The notes beneath the pieces were generated by a model. It had not been told where the DNA came from. It saw only the letters and a list, made by a program, of their open reading frames with translations, and did not search any database. Below, one piece after another: positions 16,728-25,288 of a stretch of DNA of 64,000 nucleotides (positions are counted from its first letter, which is position 1; each line of letters opens with the position of its first letter). The stretch covers positions 4,216,001 to 4,280,000 of the forward strand of contig NZ_CP095741.1 in the NCBI RefSeq assembly GCF_023078475.1. The letters are read 5' to 3'. The translations under genes were made by a program, and so were the position numbers. This DNA is from Luteibacter aegosomaticola (lineage in GTDB: Bacteria > Pseudomonadota > Gammaproteobacteria > Xanthomonadales > Rhodanobacteraceae).

Positions 16728-16949
16728 ATGCGCTACCGATGCCACGCGCTAGCAGAGAAGGTGATGACCTATGCCACCGACGAAGCCGATAGGTCGAGCC
16801 CTCGCGAATGCCTCCAACGCAGGACGGGCCAGGACTTCGATGCGGAGAGAAGGCGGGACTAAACCATCGACCTCGACTATGAACCGGCGACTGGGCGATA
16901 CGCGGGCGGCGTGACTGAGCTAGAAATTCTGCGCTGGCTGAGCGGATAA
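16728..16949 (+). pseudogene. Small ORF with in-frame stop, duplicate of 16183 ORF
   Basis: 74 codons that read as a continuous protein except for TAA at codon 45 (16860-16862). The part before ends ...FDAERRRD, and the part after continues TIDLDYEPATGRYAGGVTEL and ends RWLSG before a second TAA. The reading frame is kept on both sides, so the stop looks like a recent nonsense mutation. The 5' portion is repeated in diverged form at 16150-16242. The function is unknown. Confidence 0.5.
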
Positions 16950-16968
16950 AAAGGCAAAGGTTGCTGAC

Positions 16969-17334
16969 ATGATCAACGAAACGTTGGATAAGGTGCGCGA
17001 ACTCTATGCCTCAAAGCAGTACGACGCCGCGCTATCAACGCTCGACCGCTACAAGGAAGCGCAGGAGCTCACGGCTGAGATGCTTCTGCTAAAAGGGAGA
17101 CTTATCCAGCTCTCAGAAGGTAACGTCCATACACTCAATGACGCCAAAGAGTGCTTCCTTAGCGTACTCAGGCAGGACAAAGAGAACGTCAATGCTCTTC
17201 TTGAACTAGGATGGCTTTTCGCAAACGTTCTCGATGATCCAGAGGAAGGACGAAGGTACTTCTCGAAGGCCGTAGAGAAATGCGCAGAACTTCGCGAGGA
17301 GGCGATCAAAGGGCTGGGCAGTTGCACGCGGTAA
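16969..17334 (+). CDS. TPR-like small helical protein
   Basis: 121 residues, all-helical, with about two to three degenerate tetratricopeptide units: VRELYASKQYDAALSTLDRY, then LLKGRLIQLSEGN..DAKECFLSVLRQD, and ALLELGWLFANVLDDPEEGR. TPR proteins mediate protein contacts. The setting among remnants suggests a chaperone or immunity-like role, but this is a guess. Its stop codon is followed by a further 42 open codons in the same frame. Confidence 0.6.
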   Translation: MINETLDKVRELYASKQYDAALSTLDRYKEAQELTAEMLLLKGRLIQLSEGNVHTLNDAKECFLSVLRQDKENVNALLELGWLFANVLDDPEEGRRYFSKAVEKCAELREEAIKGLGSCTR

Positions 17335-17597
17335 CCGCCCCATATCCTGTGGCGTCGCGAAGCTACGACCTCGGAAAGGACGTGCTTTCGGCGTGTTTGG
17401 AAGGCGCTCATCTTCGCCGTAGTGGCAGTGGGGATTCTCTCCACCGCTGGGTTGATTACGTAGCGCCCGAGGCTAACGGAGTTGGCGTTTAGTCCTTTCG
17501 TGACTTCGTCCGTATTCGTACTTGGCCTTCGCTTTCTTCGATGGAGAGATAGAAATGTTTGACATACCGCTTCGCGCACGCCTTCAGAATAAGATCC
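17335..17597 (+). other. Coding remnants between the TPR-like gene and the next ORF
   Basis: No intact gene. Two protein-like pieces are visible. (1) 17335-17463, in frame with the TPR gene after its TAA, encodes a basic stretch plus one hydrophobic helix (ALIFAVVAVGILSTAGLIT). (2) A frame ending at a TAA that overlaps the next ATG (17598) reads YLAFAFFDGEIEMFDIPLRA followed by RLQNKIHE. Both lack start codons and look like broken genes. Confidence 0.4.
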
Positions 17598-18176
17598 ATG
17601 AATAAACGACTGATCGCCCGAACTATGCGACTGCGGGCGGGGAACATAAAGCAATCGGGCGGGTACTTCTTCCGCGCCGAGTTCGATCATATTCTTCGCG
17701 GGGTCCTCTTCGAGTATGTTCCTCGCGGTGTATATGTCTGGAATTTTCGATTCCCGTTGTTCGATTTTTTCGGTGAGAACCTGCTTTACAGCGATCGACT
17801 GCGGCCCCCTGGCTTTATTGAGAAGGGACAAATCACCGAAGATGCGATGGTGGAAGGCGCACTGGCTCATCCGGACGTGCAGGAAGCCTTTCGTCCTGGT
17901 CCGCCCATGAGCCTGGAGCAGTTCTTCCAGTTTCTTGAAGGTTCGACGGCGATGCTTAACGAGCATGCGCAGCTCATCTTTGCTGCGGGACTTGTAATGG
18001 CTGGCGAGGAGGTGCGAGCCAAGCAAATGCTGGCGGAAATCCTGCCTCGCTTGCCCGCACGCGATGCGGAGCATTGCCGTCGACTTCAGGAGGCTCTCCA
18101 GAAGGGCCTTCCGGCTGCAGTTGAGCTGTTGGACAAAGTACGCCAGCAGAACCTGCGGGCATTCAAGCTCATCTGA
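17598..18176 (+). CDS. Hypothetical protein
   Basis: 192 residues with no signal peptide. The N-terminal half has an aromatic, beta-like stretch (GVLFEYVPRGVYVWNFRFPL). The C-terminal half (about 115-185) is helical, with two helix pairs around EHAQLIFAAGLVMAGEEVRA. Its ATG overlaps the stop of an upstream coding remnant (ATGAATAA), as in translationally coupled genes. A long opposite-strand ORF over this gene is judged to be a shadow. The family is not recognised; an immunity or accessory role is possible from context. Confidence 0.55.
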   Translation: MNKRLIARTMRLRAGNIKQSGGYFFRAEFDHILRGVLFEYVPRGVYVWNFRFPLFDFFGENLLYSDRLRPPGFIEKGQITEDAMVEGALAHPDVQEAFRPGPPMSLEQFFQFLEGSTAMLNEHAQLIFAAGLVMAGEEVRAKQMLAEILPRLPARDAEHCRRLQEALQKGLPAAVELLDKVRQQNLRAFKLI

Positions 18177-18185
18177 GGCGAGAAG

Positions 18186-18911
18186 CTATCGAGGCGAGTC
18201 CGTAGACCCTGCCGGGGAGCAACTCCCACCCAACCTCTGCCTAAACGCCCCAGCCTCATACCCCAGCTCCTGCCGCGGATTCAGCGCAATCGAGTAATGC
18301 ACCAGCTGCTCAGGTGAATCCCCAGCCTCAAGATGCCACGCCTGGATATCACCCTTCTCGGCGTGCACGATTTCCCTGCCCACGACCTTCACGGTGAAGT
18401 TGCCGAGACCCTTGTCGTACTGCCACGTAGGCACGAAGAACACCGCGCCTTCCCTTAGCGGCAGCGACGCGAAGGTAACGCCCCACAGGTTGCCTTCCCA
18501 CACCGGGTGATCGAAGACGACGTGGATCGGTTCGGTGCCAGCAGCGGTTTCGCGTGTGCCGGTTACGCCGTTGTCGGTATACGTGAGGCGAATGCGGTGC
18601 CAGCCTTTCTCGCTTTTATCCTTCCCACGATCGCTTTCCATCGATATCGGACGAAGCGTGCTGCGATCGACAACGAAGTGATCGCGCATATCGAAGCCAC
18701 CACCACTGTGGACCTGGTGAATGGTGATATCCCAGGTAAGCCGGCCTTTCTGGTCACCCGCGTGGATGCTTTGCCAGGTGGAACCGACCACCTTGCCCTT
18801 CACCTCAATCGCGTAGCACGTGTTGCCGGGGGCTAACCGTGCAGCATCCATAGGAACGGCGGGTGCCGCAGCGGCGGCCATGGCTAACATCGCGAGTGCA
18901 GCGACCATCAT
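18186..18911 (-). CDS. Exported protein, DUF3108-like
   Basis: 241 residues. A signal peptide (MVAALAMLAMAAAAAPAVPM) is followed by a beta-rich domain resembling DUF3108-type periplasmic proteins: DHFVVDRSTLRPISMES, VVFDHPVWEG, LREGAVFFVPTW and IQAWHLEAG. Such proteins are predicted lipocalin-like periplasmic barrels. AGAGGA lies before the start. It is convergent with the remnant region on the plus strand. Confidence 0.7.
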   Translation of the reverse strand: MMVAALAMLAMAAAAAPAVPMDAARLAPGNTCYAIEVKGKVVGSTWQSIHAGDQKGRLTWDITIHQVHSGGGFDMRDHFVVDRSTLRPISMESDRGKDKSEKGWHRIRLTYTDNGVTGTRETAAGTEPIHVVFDHPVWEGNLWGVTFASLPLREGAVFFVPTWQYDKGLGNFTVKVVGREIVHAEKGDIQAWHLEAGDSPEQLVHYSIALNPRQELGYEAGAFRQRLGGSCSPAGSTDSPR

Positions 18912-18942
18912 GCTTCCTCTGGATTGGGTTGAAGCGACGAAC

Positions 18943-19548
18943 TTAAACAGTCGTGCGGGTGTTCATCCATCGGACAAGCCACCACTGCACCGCAGGAACG
19001 CCCGCATAGATCGCCAGCGCGACGTTGTCTGCCGTAATGCGAAGAATGATCGCTGCCATCACCAGCCCGGCCACGACGGCGCACTGCGCGACGCGAGCGG
19101 CGATGTCATGGCGGCCCCAGGCCATCAGGCCGATAAGGGCCAGCTGGCTCAGCCCCATCATCGCTAGCAGGAGCGTGATCATCGGCGTGGCCTGGCGATA
19201 GACAGCGGCGAGTGCCTGCTGCGCTTCGTCGCCTTGCATAAGCGAGGCGTAGTAGTGATTCTGGCCGGTAGCAAGAAACTGCACGCTTAGCCGCACGCCA
19301 TTGATCTCAAGGATCGCAAACGGCAACGCGAGAACGAGGCCCACCAACAAGCGGATAGCAATGGCAGCGCCACGGCGCTCCGAAGGGACTGCCGCCAACG
19401 ACGCCCAAAGGCAGCCAAGCGCAAAAGACAGCCCACGGCCGTCTTCCTGGGCCGCATGGAACTCGGCGCGCATTGCCTCACCCATCCAGGGATGCCGCGA
19501 GCACCGCGCGGCACATGCCACCAGGAACAGGGCCAGGCGGTGCCTCAT
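18943..19548 (-). CDS. Integral membrane protein, PadR-operon partner
   Basis: 201 residues with about four to five transmembrane helices (residues 65-85, 115-140, 145-165, 170-190). Its ATG overlaps the stop of the upstream PadR regulator gene by 4 bp (ATGA), so the two are co-translated. Membrane proteins paired with PadR regulators are often stress or antimicrobial response factors. The function is unknown. Confidence 0.7.
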   Translation of the reverse strand: MRHRLALFLVACAARCSRHPWMGEAMRAEFHAAQEDGRGLSFALGCLWASLAAVPSERRGAAIAIRLLVGLVLALPFAILEINGVRLSVQFLATGQNHYYASLMQGDEAQQALAAVYRQATPMITLLLAMMGLSQLALIGLMAWGRHDIAARVAQCAVVAGLVMAAIILRITADNVALAIYAGVPAVQWWLVRWMNTRTTV

Positions 19549-19844
19549 GTGGAAAGCACCCCATCAACACCAGCGTCCCGCTCGCCCAGGGAACGCGCCA
19601 AGGCGATACCTCCCGCGGTCAACCGATACGCATGCCGCGGCGGCCGCCCTGCCTGCTCCGGCTCACGCCACTCGGAAGCGACGAGCCCCTGCCCCTCCAT
19701 GCGAACCAACAAGGGATACAGCGTGCCGGACTGCAGCCCCGTGGCCTTCATCAAGGGGTACCCATAGAACCATTGGGTCGGCGCCTCAGCCAATACGGCG
19801 AGGAGCTTTTCCATCTGGCTCGAGGGGCCACGATTGCGCTTCAT
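19545..19844 (-). CDS. PadR family transcriptional regulator
   Basis: A 99-residue winged-helix protein with the PadR pattern: WFYGYPLMKATGLQSGTLYP, then LLVRMEGQGLVASEWREPEQ and the wing RPPRHAYRLTAGG. It is followed by an overlapping membrane-protein gene, which it probably co-regulates. An ACATATGT palindrome at 19857-19864, just upstream of its start, is a candidate operator. Confidence 0.9.
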   Translation of the reverse strand: MKRNRGPSSQMEKLLAVLAEAPTQWFYGYPLMKATGLQSGTLYPLLVRMEGQGLVASEWREPEQAGRPPRHAYRLTAGGIALARSLGERDAGVDGVLST

Positions 19845-19953
19845 GGCTCGATTTCAACATATGTAGATTTAAGAATGCAAGCTTGACCCCTTTCAGGTTC
19901 GAATCTCTAATGGCTGCCTGACAGTTGGATATCAAAAGGCCAGAGCTAGCCTA

Positions 19954-20433
19954 ATGCGCCACAAGACAAAGCTTCTCATCTCGCTCGCCCTGGCCCTCGC
20001 CGCCACCACCGCCACCGCATCCACCTGTGGCGAAGAAAAATGCGATGTCGGCGAACACGCCACGATCCACACCTCGCCCGCCGAGCCTGTGGCGGTCTGC
20101 GCCACGGACGCCCTGGCCGCCTATAGCAACTTCACGCTCTATCTCGTGGCGACGAATGCAGCGAGCACCCAGCAAGACACCATCGATGCCAATACCGTCG
20201 AGGCCAACGCGACGGGCGATAGCGCCGATGTCGCCAAGCGCCTGCGCGACGCATCGGGCGTCGCCTCGGCCAATGCCGCCCTCAAGGCATGCTCGCAGGC
20301 CAAGGCCGGCAGCGACGTGGTCATCGTCGAGCTGAGCAAGAAGACCAACAACGCAAAGGTCTCCGGCCCGAACGGCGAAGCGCCCTACTGGATCCCGGCG
20401 GAATTCCTCGACCGGAAGGCGAAGGACCTCTAA
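19954..20433 (+). CDS. Exported hypothetical protein
   Basis: 159 residues. The signal peptide is MRHKTKLLISLALALAATTA with cleavage near ATAS. The mature part has four cysteines (CGEEKC, VCA, KAC) consistent with disulfides, an Ala/Asp/Asn-rich middle and a short helical C-terminus. No family is recognised. It stands alone. Confidence 0.65.
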   Translation: MRHKTKLLISLALALAATTATASTCGEEKCDVGEHATIHTSPAEPVAVCATDALAAYSNFTLYLVATNAASTQQDTIDANTVEANATGDSADVAKRLRDASGVASANAALKACSQAKAGSDVVIVELSKKTNNAKVSGPNGEAPYWIPAEFLDRKAKDL

Positions 20434-20518
20434 GGTCCCAGCGCCTCCGGCCAAGTCGCGATCGAGCCCAGCCGTAGCTTTCCCCAACACCGGCCCACAG
20501 ACAAACGCGAAACCTACC

Positions 20519-21607
20519 TCAGTGGGCACTCGCCTTCTGCACCAATGTCTCGATGGCCGTCACCGTCTGCTCCTCGGTGAACTCGCAATGGCCCTCGCCC
20601 ACCGGATCCAGGACGGTAAGCCACTTGCCGCGCCCTGCCGCCTTGATCTGGCTGGGGTACACCGCATGGAAGCGCTCAGGAATCGTCTGATCAAACGCAT
20701 TCCACTGCATGACCACCGGTACCTCGACATGGCCCGTCAGGGTGACGTTGTTCCTGGCATAGGTCGCGGCACCGGCCGAGGCGCTGTAGCGATGCACGCT
20801 GCGATTGAACGCCGCGTCGTCACCGAAGCCCTTGTACACCTCCTTGCGGTTATCGACGGGCATCCCGCCCGCGCGCTTTTCGATCTCGCGTAGCACCATG
20901 TAATACAACGCCAGGGTCGGTAGCGTTTCCACTCGCTCCTCCAGGCGCTTCGCCAGGATCGCGGCTTCCTTAGGATGCGCAGCCACCGCGCTGGCGATAG
21001 CGTCGGGCGAGATCATCGGGGGCGACTCAGGCGACGCAAGATCGGGGATGACACCCGGGATCAACGCATCGAAGGCCACGAGCAGCGTCACGACGCCTTC
21101 GTCGAGAATCTGTGGCGTGGACACCGTAAGCCCGCAGGTGATCAACGCGCCGGAATAGGTATGCGGATAACGCTCGATGCTCGCGGCGACCTCCATCCCA
21201 CCCAGCGAGAACCCATAGAGATAGGTATGGGCCGGCTGCTCATACGTTTTGACAAAGTACTGGCGGAGTCGCTCGGTGTCGGCAATGGCATCGCTCACCG
21301 CCCAGCCCTGCGAGGCGTATTGGCTCTGGGCTACGGCAAAGCCTTTCTTGAGAAGCCAGGGCGTCGCGTCGGCAGGCGTCATCGGCGTGGAAACAGGCGC
21401 ACCCACGGGTTGGTAGCCATGCATCAGCACGATGAGATCGCCATTCCAGTGGTCCGGGACATCGATGCGGTAGAGAGCGCCCTGCAACGTGCCTGTGTAC
21501 GATCCGGGAGCCGGCTTGGCGGCATATACCGGCAAGGAAGCCGTAGCGCTGCACATGGCTACGATTAGCCAGCGTCCCATCACGTTACGCCACGTCTTAC
21601 AGGCCAT
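20519..21607 (-). CDS. Exported alpha/beta hydrolase
   Basis: 362 residues. The signal peptide ends near PVYAA. Catalytic features are the oxyanion motif VLMHGYQP (about residue 62), the nucleophile elbow YGFSLGG (Ser about 154) and a late GEGHC with the catalytic His. The substrate is unknown. ATG 21607 has GGAG upstream. It is the last gene of a tightly packed operon starting at 24396; only 4 bp separate it from the preceding stop. Confidence 0.8.
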   Translation of the reverse strand: MACKTWRNVMGRWLIVAMCSATASLPVYAAKPAPGSYTGTLQGALYRIDVPDHWNGDLIVLMHGYQPVGAPVSTPMTPADATPWLLKKGFAVAQSQYASQGWAVSDAIADTERLRQYFVKTYEQPAHTYLYGFSLGGMEVAASIERYPHTYSGALITCGLTVSTPQILDEGVVTLLVAFDALIPGVIPDLASPESPPMISPDAIASAVAAHPKEAAILAKRLEERVETLPTLALYYMVLREIEKRAGGMPVDNRKEVYKGFGDDAAFNRSVHRYSASAGAATYARNNVTLTGHVEVPVVMQWNAFDQTIPERFHAVYPSQIKAAGRGKWLTVLDPVGEGHCEFTEEQTVTAIETLVQKASAH

Positions 21608-21611
21608 CTCA

Positions 21612-22541
21612 TCACTCCGCTGTTGGGGTAAATGTAATAACGCGATTCAACCGGGGGTCCCTGCGCATCATAGCGATCGTCCCCGCAGAACCAAGGACCA
21701 GGATCGCCAGCGTGCAGGCGATGATCCGGGCCGTCGGCCAGGTGATGTCGATAAGCAGGAAGAGCGAACCCAGCGTCACGCCCGTACCCACCCACGGTAC
21801 CCAGCGCAACGCTCGTCGTTGCTCCCAGGTCTCCGGGTCGACGGCCGCCTCGAGGAACACATCGGGATGGAAGCGCAGGCCCCGGCTTGCCAGCTGCTGC
21901 AACAGGACCACCCGCAGCACATGGCTATTGCGGAAGCGCAGGCAGCGGAAGACATCGTCCCGCAGCTGCATCGGCATGACGTACTGCGCCAGCGCGCCCT
22001 CCCTGGACCGGTACCAGAACCTGAGCGAGGGGTTCAAAGCGTCGGCGCGGCTGGTGTTCGCCACGCCCACGTCGTACGCAAGATCGGGCTGCCGCGCGAT
22101 GCTGGACCAGGCGACGTAGGTGGGTGCGGCCGTAGCCCACGCGTCGGGCGCCTTACGACCAATGCCGTAAGCAAAGCCGTGCTGGTCGATACGGAACCAT
22201 GCGCCCACCCGGAGGAAGGCCCTGACCGTGGCGACAAGCATGCCCACGGCCAGGCCGAACGCGATGACGACCAGTGCATCGATGAGGAACGCATCCTTCG
22301 GCGCGAAGCGATCGGCGGCGGCCTTCGGCAGGCTGCCCATGAGGATAGCGAAGGCGGCAATCGCGACCATGGCACCCAGACAAAGCAGGCGGGTGCCGGG
22401 GAGGTCAGGCACGCCATCGAGCGGGGTGGTAAACGTCGTGGCCTTCGCTGCCGGGATCGTCAACAGCGTCGACGACTCTTCCGTTGCGCCACTGGAGCGC
22501 CCCTCGGCAGAGGGTTCCGTGCTGCGTCGGCCTTTCTTCAT
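21612..22541 (-). CDS. Membrane protein of the 20.5-24.4 kb operon
   Basis: 309 residues. A soluble N-terminal 45 residues precede two TM helices (about 52-70 and 85-108), a cytosolic domain of mixed beta/helix content (110-250), and two more TM helices (about 250-295). The middle part resembles PH-like bacterial membrane domains, but this is weak. It overlaps the upstream ankyrin gene by 4 bp (ATGA). The function is unknown. Confidence 0.65.
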   Translation of the reverse strand: MKKGRRSTEPSAEGRSSGATEESSTLLTIPAAKATTFTTPLDGVPDLPGTRLLCLGAMVAIAAFAILMGSLPKAAADRFAPKDAFLIDALVVIAFGLAVGMLVATVRAFLRVGAWFRIDQHGFAYGIGRKAPDAWATAAPTYVAWSSIARQPDLAYDVGVANTSRADALNPSLRFWYRSREGALAQYVMPMQLRDDVFRCLRFRNSHVLRVVLLQQLASRGLRFHPDVFLEAAVDPETWEQRRALRWVPWVGTGVTLGSLFLLIDITWPTARIIACTLAILVLGSAGTIAMMRRDPRLNRVITFTPTAE

Positions 22542-23746
22542 AAAGCCCGCCCTGGAGACCGATCCAGAGGATGCTCCATGAAGCTCTCGATACAGGGGCG
22601 CTGATCGTCATTGAAGTCGAGCTTGTATCGGGAAAGGTCGTCCTGGGTCAGATGAATACCTGCATCGTGCAGGGTTTGCCTGGATACCTGACGTTGCGGC
22701 TCGTCCGCGTCCGGACCGTGCCAGCAAGCAAAAATAATATCGTTCTCGTACTCGCCCTTCCTGATGTGGGCGCCGTTCGCGAGGAGCACTTTCAGGGTGT
22801 CCGCCTGGCCGGTGGCAATCGCCGCCGAAAGCGCGGTCTCACTCGATCCGCCCGTATTCTCCGAATCGGGGTTCGCACCCTGCGAAAGAAGAAAGCGGAC
22901 AATGGGGGTCTCGCCGCGCCGTGCGAAGTAGATCAGCGGGCACTCCCGCGTCGTCGCTTCGGTGCACCCCACGATATCAGCGCCATGCGCGACCAGCACG
23001 TTGAGCAGCTCACGGGTATCCGGGCTATCGATGTCCCGATACGCCGACTCGTACAGCTCGGTATCTGAAAAGGCGACCGAACCTTTGAAGGAAACGTCGT
23101 TAGGCGCACTCTGTGCGAGGACCCAGTTCAACATATCAAGCGTCTCGCGTGCGGGCCGATGGCCGCGCGATCGCAGCACCGTCATGACACGATCCTCCCA
23201 CTGCCGTCCCACACCTTCGACAACCAGCGGCACGCCATTGGCTCTCATGAAGTCCAGGATATCCGGGCGGTAGTTTACGAGCGCCCACGAGACCGCTTCG
23301 TCGTCCAGAACCTCCCGTGACGAGGGCGTCTTTCGCGCTTCCACATAGAGCCGTTTGAAGTCCTCGATACGTCCCTCGTCGAGCGCCCTGTAAGCCACAC
23401 TCTCCGGCGACTTGTCGGCCTGCCGTTGTGCAAAAGCTTCGTTCAAGGACGGAATGGCAAACGTGAGACCGAGCAGGAGCCACATAGCGACGTGATAACC
23501 CGCGAAGCCGAGGCGCTGCTTCACACCATGTGAGCGAGGCACCGTCCCCAAAAGCGCATAAAGCGTCGTTAGCGCCAACGCGAAGCCAAGCACGCAAGCG
23601 GCGAGCAGCCACAGCAGCAGCTCAGGGTTTGGCCCCTGTCCATCCGAGGCGCGCGTATCCCAGCTTTGAATCCACAAGCAAAGGATCAACAGCGGTACGA
23701 AGAGACTCGCTGGCAGCAGGTAAAGCCAGAAGTTCTTCCGGTTCAT
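22538..23746 (-). CDS. Ankyrin-repeat membrane protein
   Basis: 402 residues. Three N-terminal TM helices (about 8-25, 40-62, 78-98) are followed by a soluble domain with ankyrin units from about residue 120 on. The clearest are LLNVLVAHGADIVGC, PIVRFLLSQGANPDSE and DTLKVLLANGAHI. Ankyrin repeats bind proteins. I chose ATG 23746, which overlaps the upstream stop as ATGA; an upstream ATG at 23758 is possible. It is co-translated with its neighbours on both sides. Confidence 0.8.
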   Translation of the reverse strand: MNRKNFWLYLLPASLFVPLLILCLWIQSWDTRASDGQGPNPELLLWLLAACVLGFALALTTLYALLGTVPRSHGVKQRLGFAGYHVAMWLLLGLTFAIPSLNEAFAQRQADKSPESVAYRALDEGRIEDFKRLYVEARKTPSSREVLDDEAVSWALVNYRPDILDFMRANGVPLVVEGVGRQWEDRVMTVLRSRGHRPARETLDMLNWVLAQSAPNDVSFKGSVAFSDTELYESAYRDIDSPDTRELLNVLVAHGADIVGCTEATTRECPLIYFARRGETPIVRFLLSQGANPDSENTGGSSETALSAAIATGQADTLKVLLANGAHIRKGEYENDIIFACWHGPDADEPQRQVSRQTLHDAGIHLTQDDLSRYKLDFNDDQRPCIESFMEHPLDRSPGRAL

Positions 23747-24396
23747 TGGCCGACCCATCCGACAAGGAGCAGCGACGCCACGGCCAGGCTGTAAAGCCAG
23801 GCGCGGCGCTTGCGGACTGTGCTCCAGGGCTCTGCATACGGTGTTCCGCGATTGAGCACGGCGTACCAGGCGTCGATGGTGGCCGGCACGACCAACAACA
23901 GATTGGCCACATTAAAGAACATGGCGTAGAAGCTGGTCAGCAGCCACATGACGAAGGCCATGCCGATATTGCCGATCAGGGTTCCGCCGGTGCGTGGTGT
24001 GTTTAAGCCCATCGCAAAAGACGGGAAGAACCACACCACCAGCATGGCCATGAATGCCACGCCGAGGGCGCCGCTGTAGCGCCACGATCGATGCCCACGT
24101 GAGCGGCGCCAGAGGCATAGCAACGCGACAACGACGAGCCCCACCACACAGAACAGCCACGCTAAAAGGTAATCATGGCGGACATCGGCGTTCGAGAGGT
24201 TCAGGGGCCTCTGGTACGGGTCGACGGAAGCGCTGAGGAAAATGCCGCCCGCGGAGGCCGCCATCACGAGGCTACCGGCGAGCAGGATGGCGAAAAGGCG
24301 AAGTGCTGTGGAGAGGCGCGATGACGCCGCAGCGCCCGGTGAGCGCGGAGTGTCAGCGCGTGGATTTACGTCGCTCGCTGCCTTCCGAAAACCCAT
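23743..24396 (-). CDS. Integral membrane protein, first gene of operon
   Basis: 217 residues with about four to five TM segments (residues 33-52, 80-100, 112-130, 140-175, 198-213). AGGGAAGG precedes the ATG at 24396. It is the first of four genes that overlap or nearly touch down to 20519. No family is recognised. Confidence 0.65.
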   Translation of the reverse strand: MGFRKAASDVNPRADTPRSPGAAASSRLSTALRLFAILLAGSLVMAASAGGIFLSASVDPYQRPLNLSNADVRHDYLLAWLFCVVGLVVVALLCLWRRSRGHRSWRYSGALGVAFMAMLVVWFFPSFAMGLNTPRTGGTLIGNIGMAFVMWLLTSFYAMFFNVANLLLVVPATIDAWYAVLNRGTPYAEPWSTVRKRRAWLYSLAVASLLLVGWVGQ

Positions 24397-24526
24397 GCCT
24401 TTCCTTCCCTGGATATGTCGACCCCACGTCATCAGGCTCGAAGAGCCAGCCCCGCATCAGTAACGAGTTAATACCACAACATGGGGTGGACAGTCGCATG
24501 GTAGGCCCCAGGGCATGATGCAGGGC

Positions 24527-25288
24527 TCACTTCCCGCCGGTGGCATCCAGGAACGTCCCGGTGACAAACGAAGCCTCAGCGCTCGCCAGCCACAGGATCG
24601 CCCGCGCCACCTCTTCCGGCTGTCCACCACGGCCCATCGGAATGGAATCCTTCACGCGATCCACCCTGCCCGGCTCACCACCGCTGGCATGCATATCCGT
24701 GTAGATATGCCCCGGGCGTACGCAGTTCACGCGGATGCCTTCGCGGGCGACTTCCTTGGCCAGGCCGGTGGTGAACGTCTCAAGGGCGCCTTTGGAAGAA
24801 GCGTAGTCGACGTATTCATTGGGGCTGCCGAGACGCGCCGCTGCCGAAGAGACGTTGATAATCGAACCGCCCTTGCCACCATGGCGCTGCGACATCCGTT
24901 TTGCGGCTTGCTGAGCGCAGAGCATCGGGCCAATCGAATTCACTGCGAAGATGCGATGGATACGGTCAACCTCGAGATCCTCAAAACGCGATTGCTTCGC
25001 AAGAATGGCCGCGTTGTTTACGAGCACATCGATACGTCCGAATACCTTATCGATCCTGCCGAAGAGCGCTTCTACCTGTATCGAATCCGAGGAGTCGATA
25101 CGCTCGGCCACACCACGGCGGCCAGCCGCCTCAACATCGGCAACCACTGAAGCCGCTGCTTTCGCGTCGGAAACGAACGTAACGACCACGTCGTAGCCTT
25201 GCGCCGCCGCGAGCCGTGCCGTGGCGGCGCCGATGCCGCGACTGCCGCCGGTGATGAGGATGAGGGGGGCTTCTGAGCTATGTGTCAT
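24527..25288 (-). CDS. SDR family oxidoreductase
   Basis: 253-residue classical short-chain dehydrogenase. It has TGGSRGIGAA (NADP-binding, about residue 14), NNAA, the active-site YVDYASSKGAL (Tyr-x3-Lys) and CVRPGHIYTDM; a glucose/3-oxoacyl reductase-type fold. GGAGG eight bases upstream supports the ATG at 25288, which lies inside the end of the preceding gene. It forms an operon with the two membrane protein genes upstream. Confidence 0.92.
   Translation of the reverse strand: MTHSSEAPLILITGGSRGIGAATARLAAAQGYDVVVTFVSDAKAAASVVADVEAAGRRGVAERIDSSDSIQVEALFGRIDKVFGRIDVLVNNAAILAKQSRFEDLEVDRIHRIFAVNSIGPMLCAQQAAKRMSQRHGGKGGSIINVSSAAARLGSPNEYVDYASSKGALETFTTGLAKEVAREGIRVNCVRPGHIYTDMHASGGEPGRVDRVKDSIPMGRGGQPEEVARAILWLASAEASFVTGTFLDATGGK

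Noticed and set aside
17049-18074. 341-codon ORF on the minus strand across the TPR-like gene and the 17598 gene
   Set aside because: It mirrors the plus-strand codons of two genes, is rich in Ser/Arg with no domain, and has no ribosome site.
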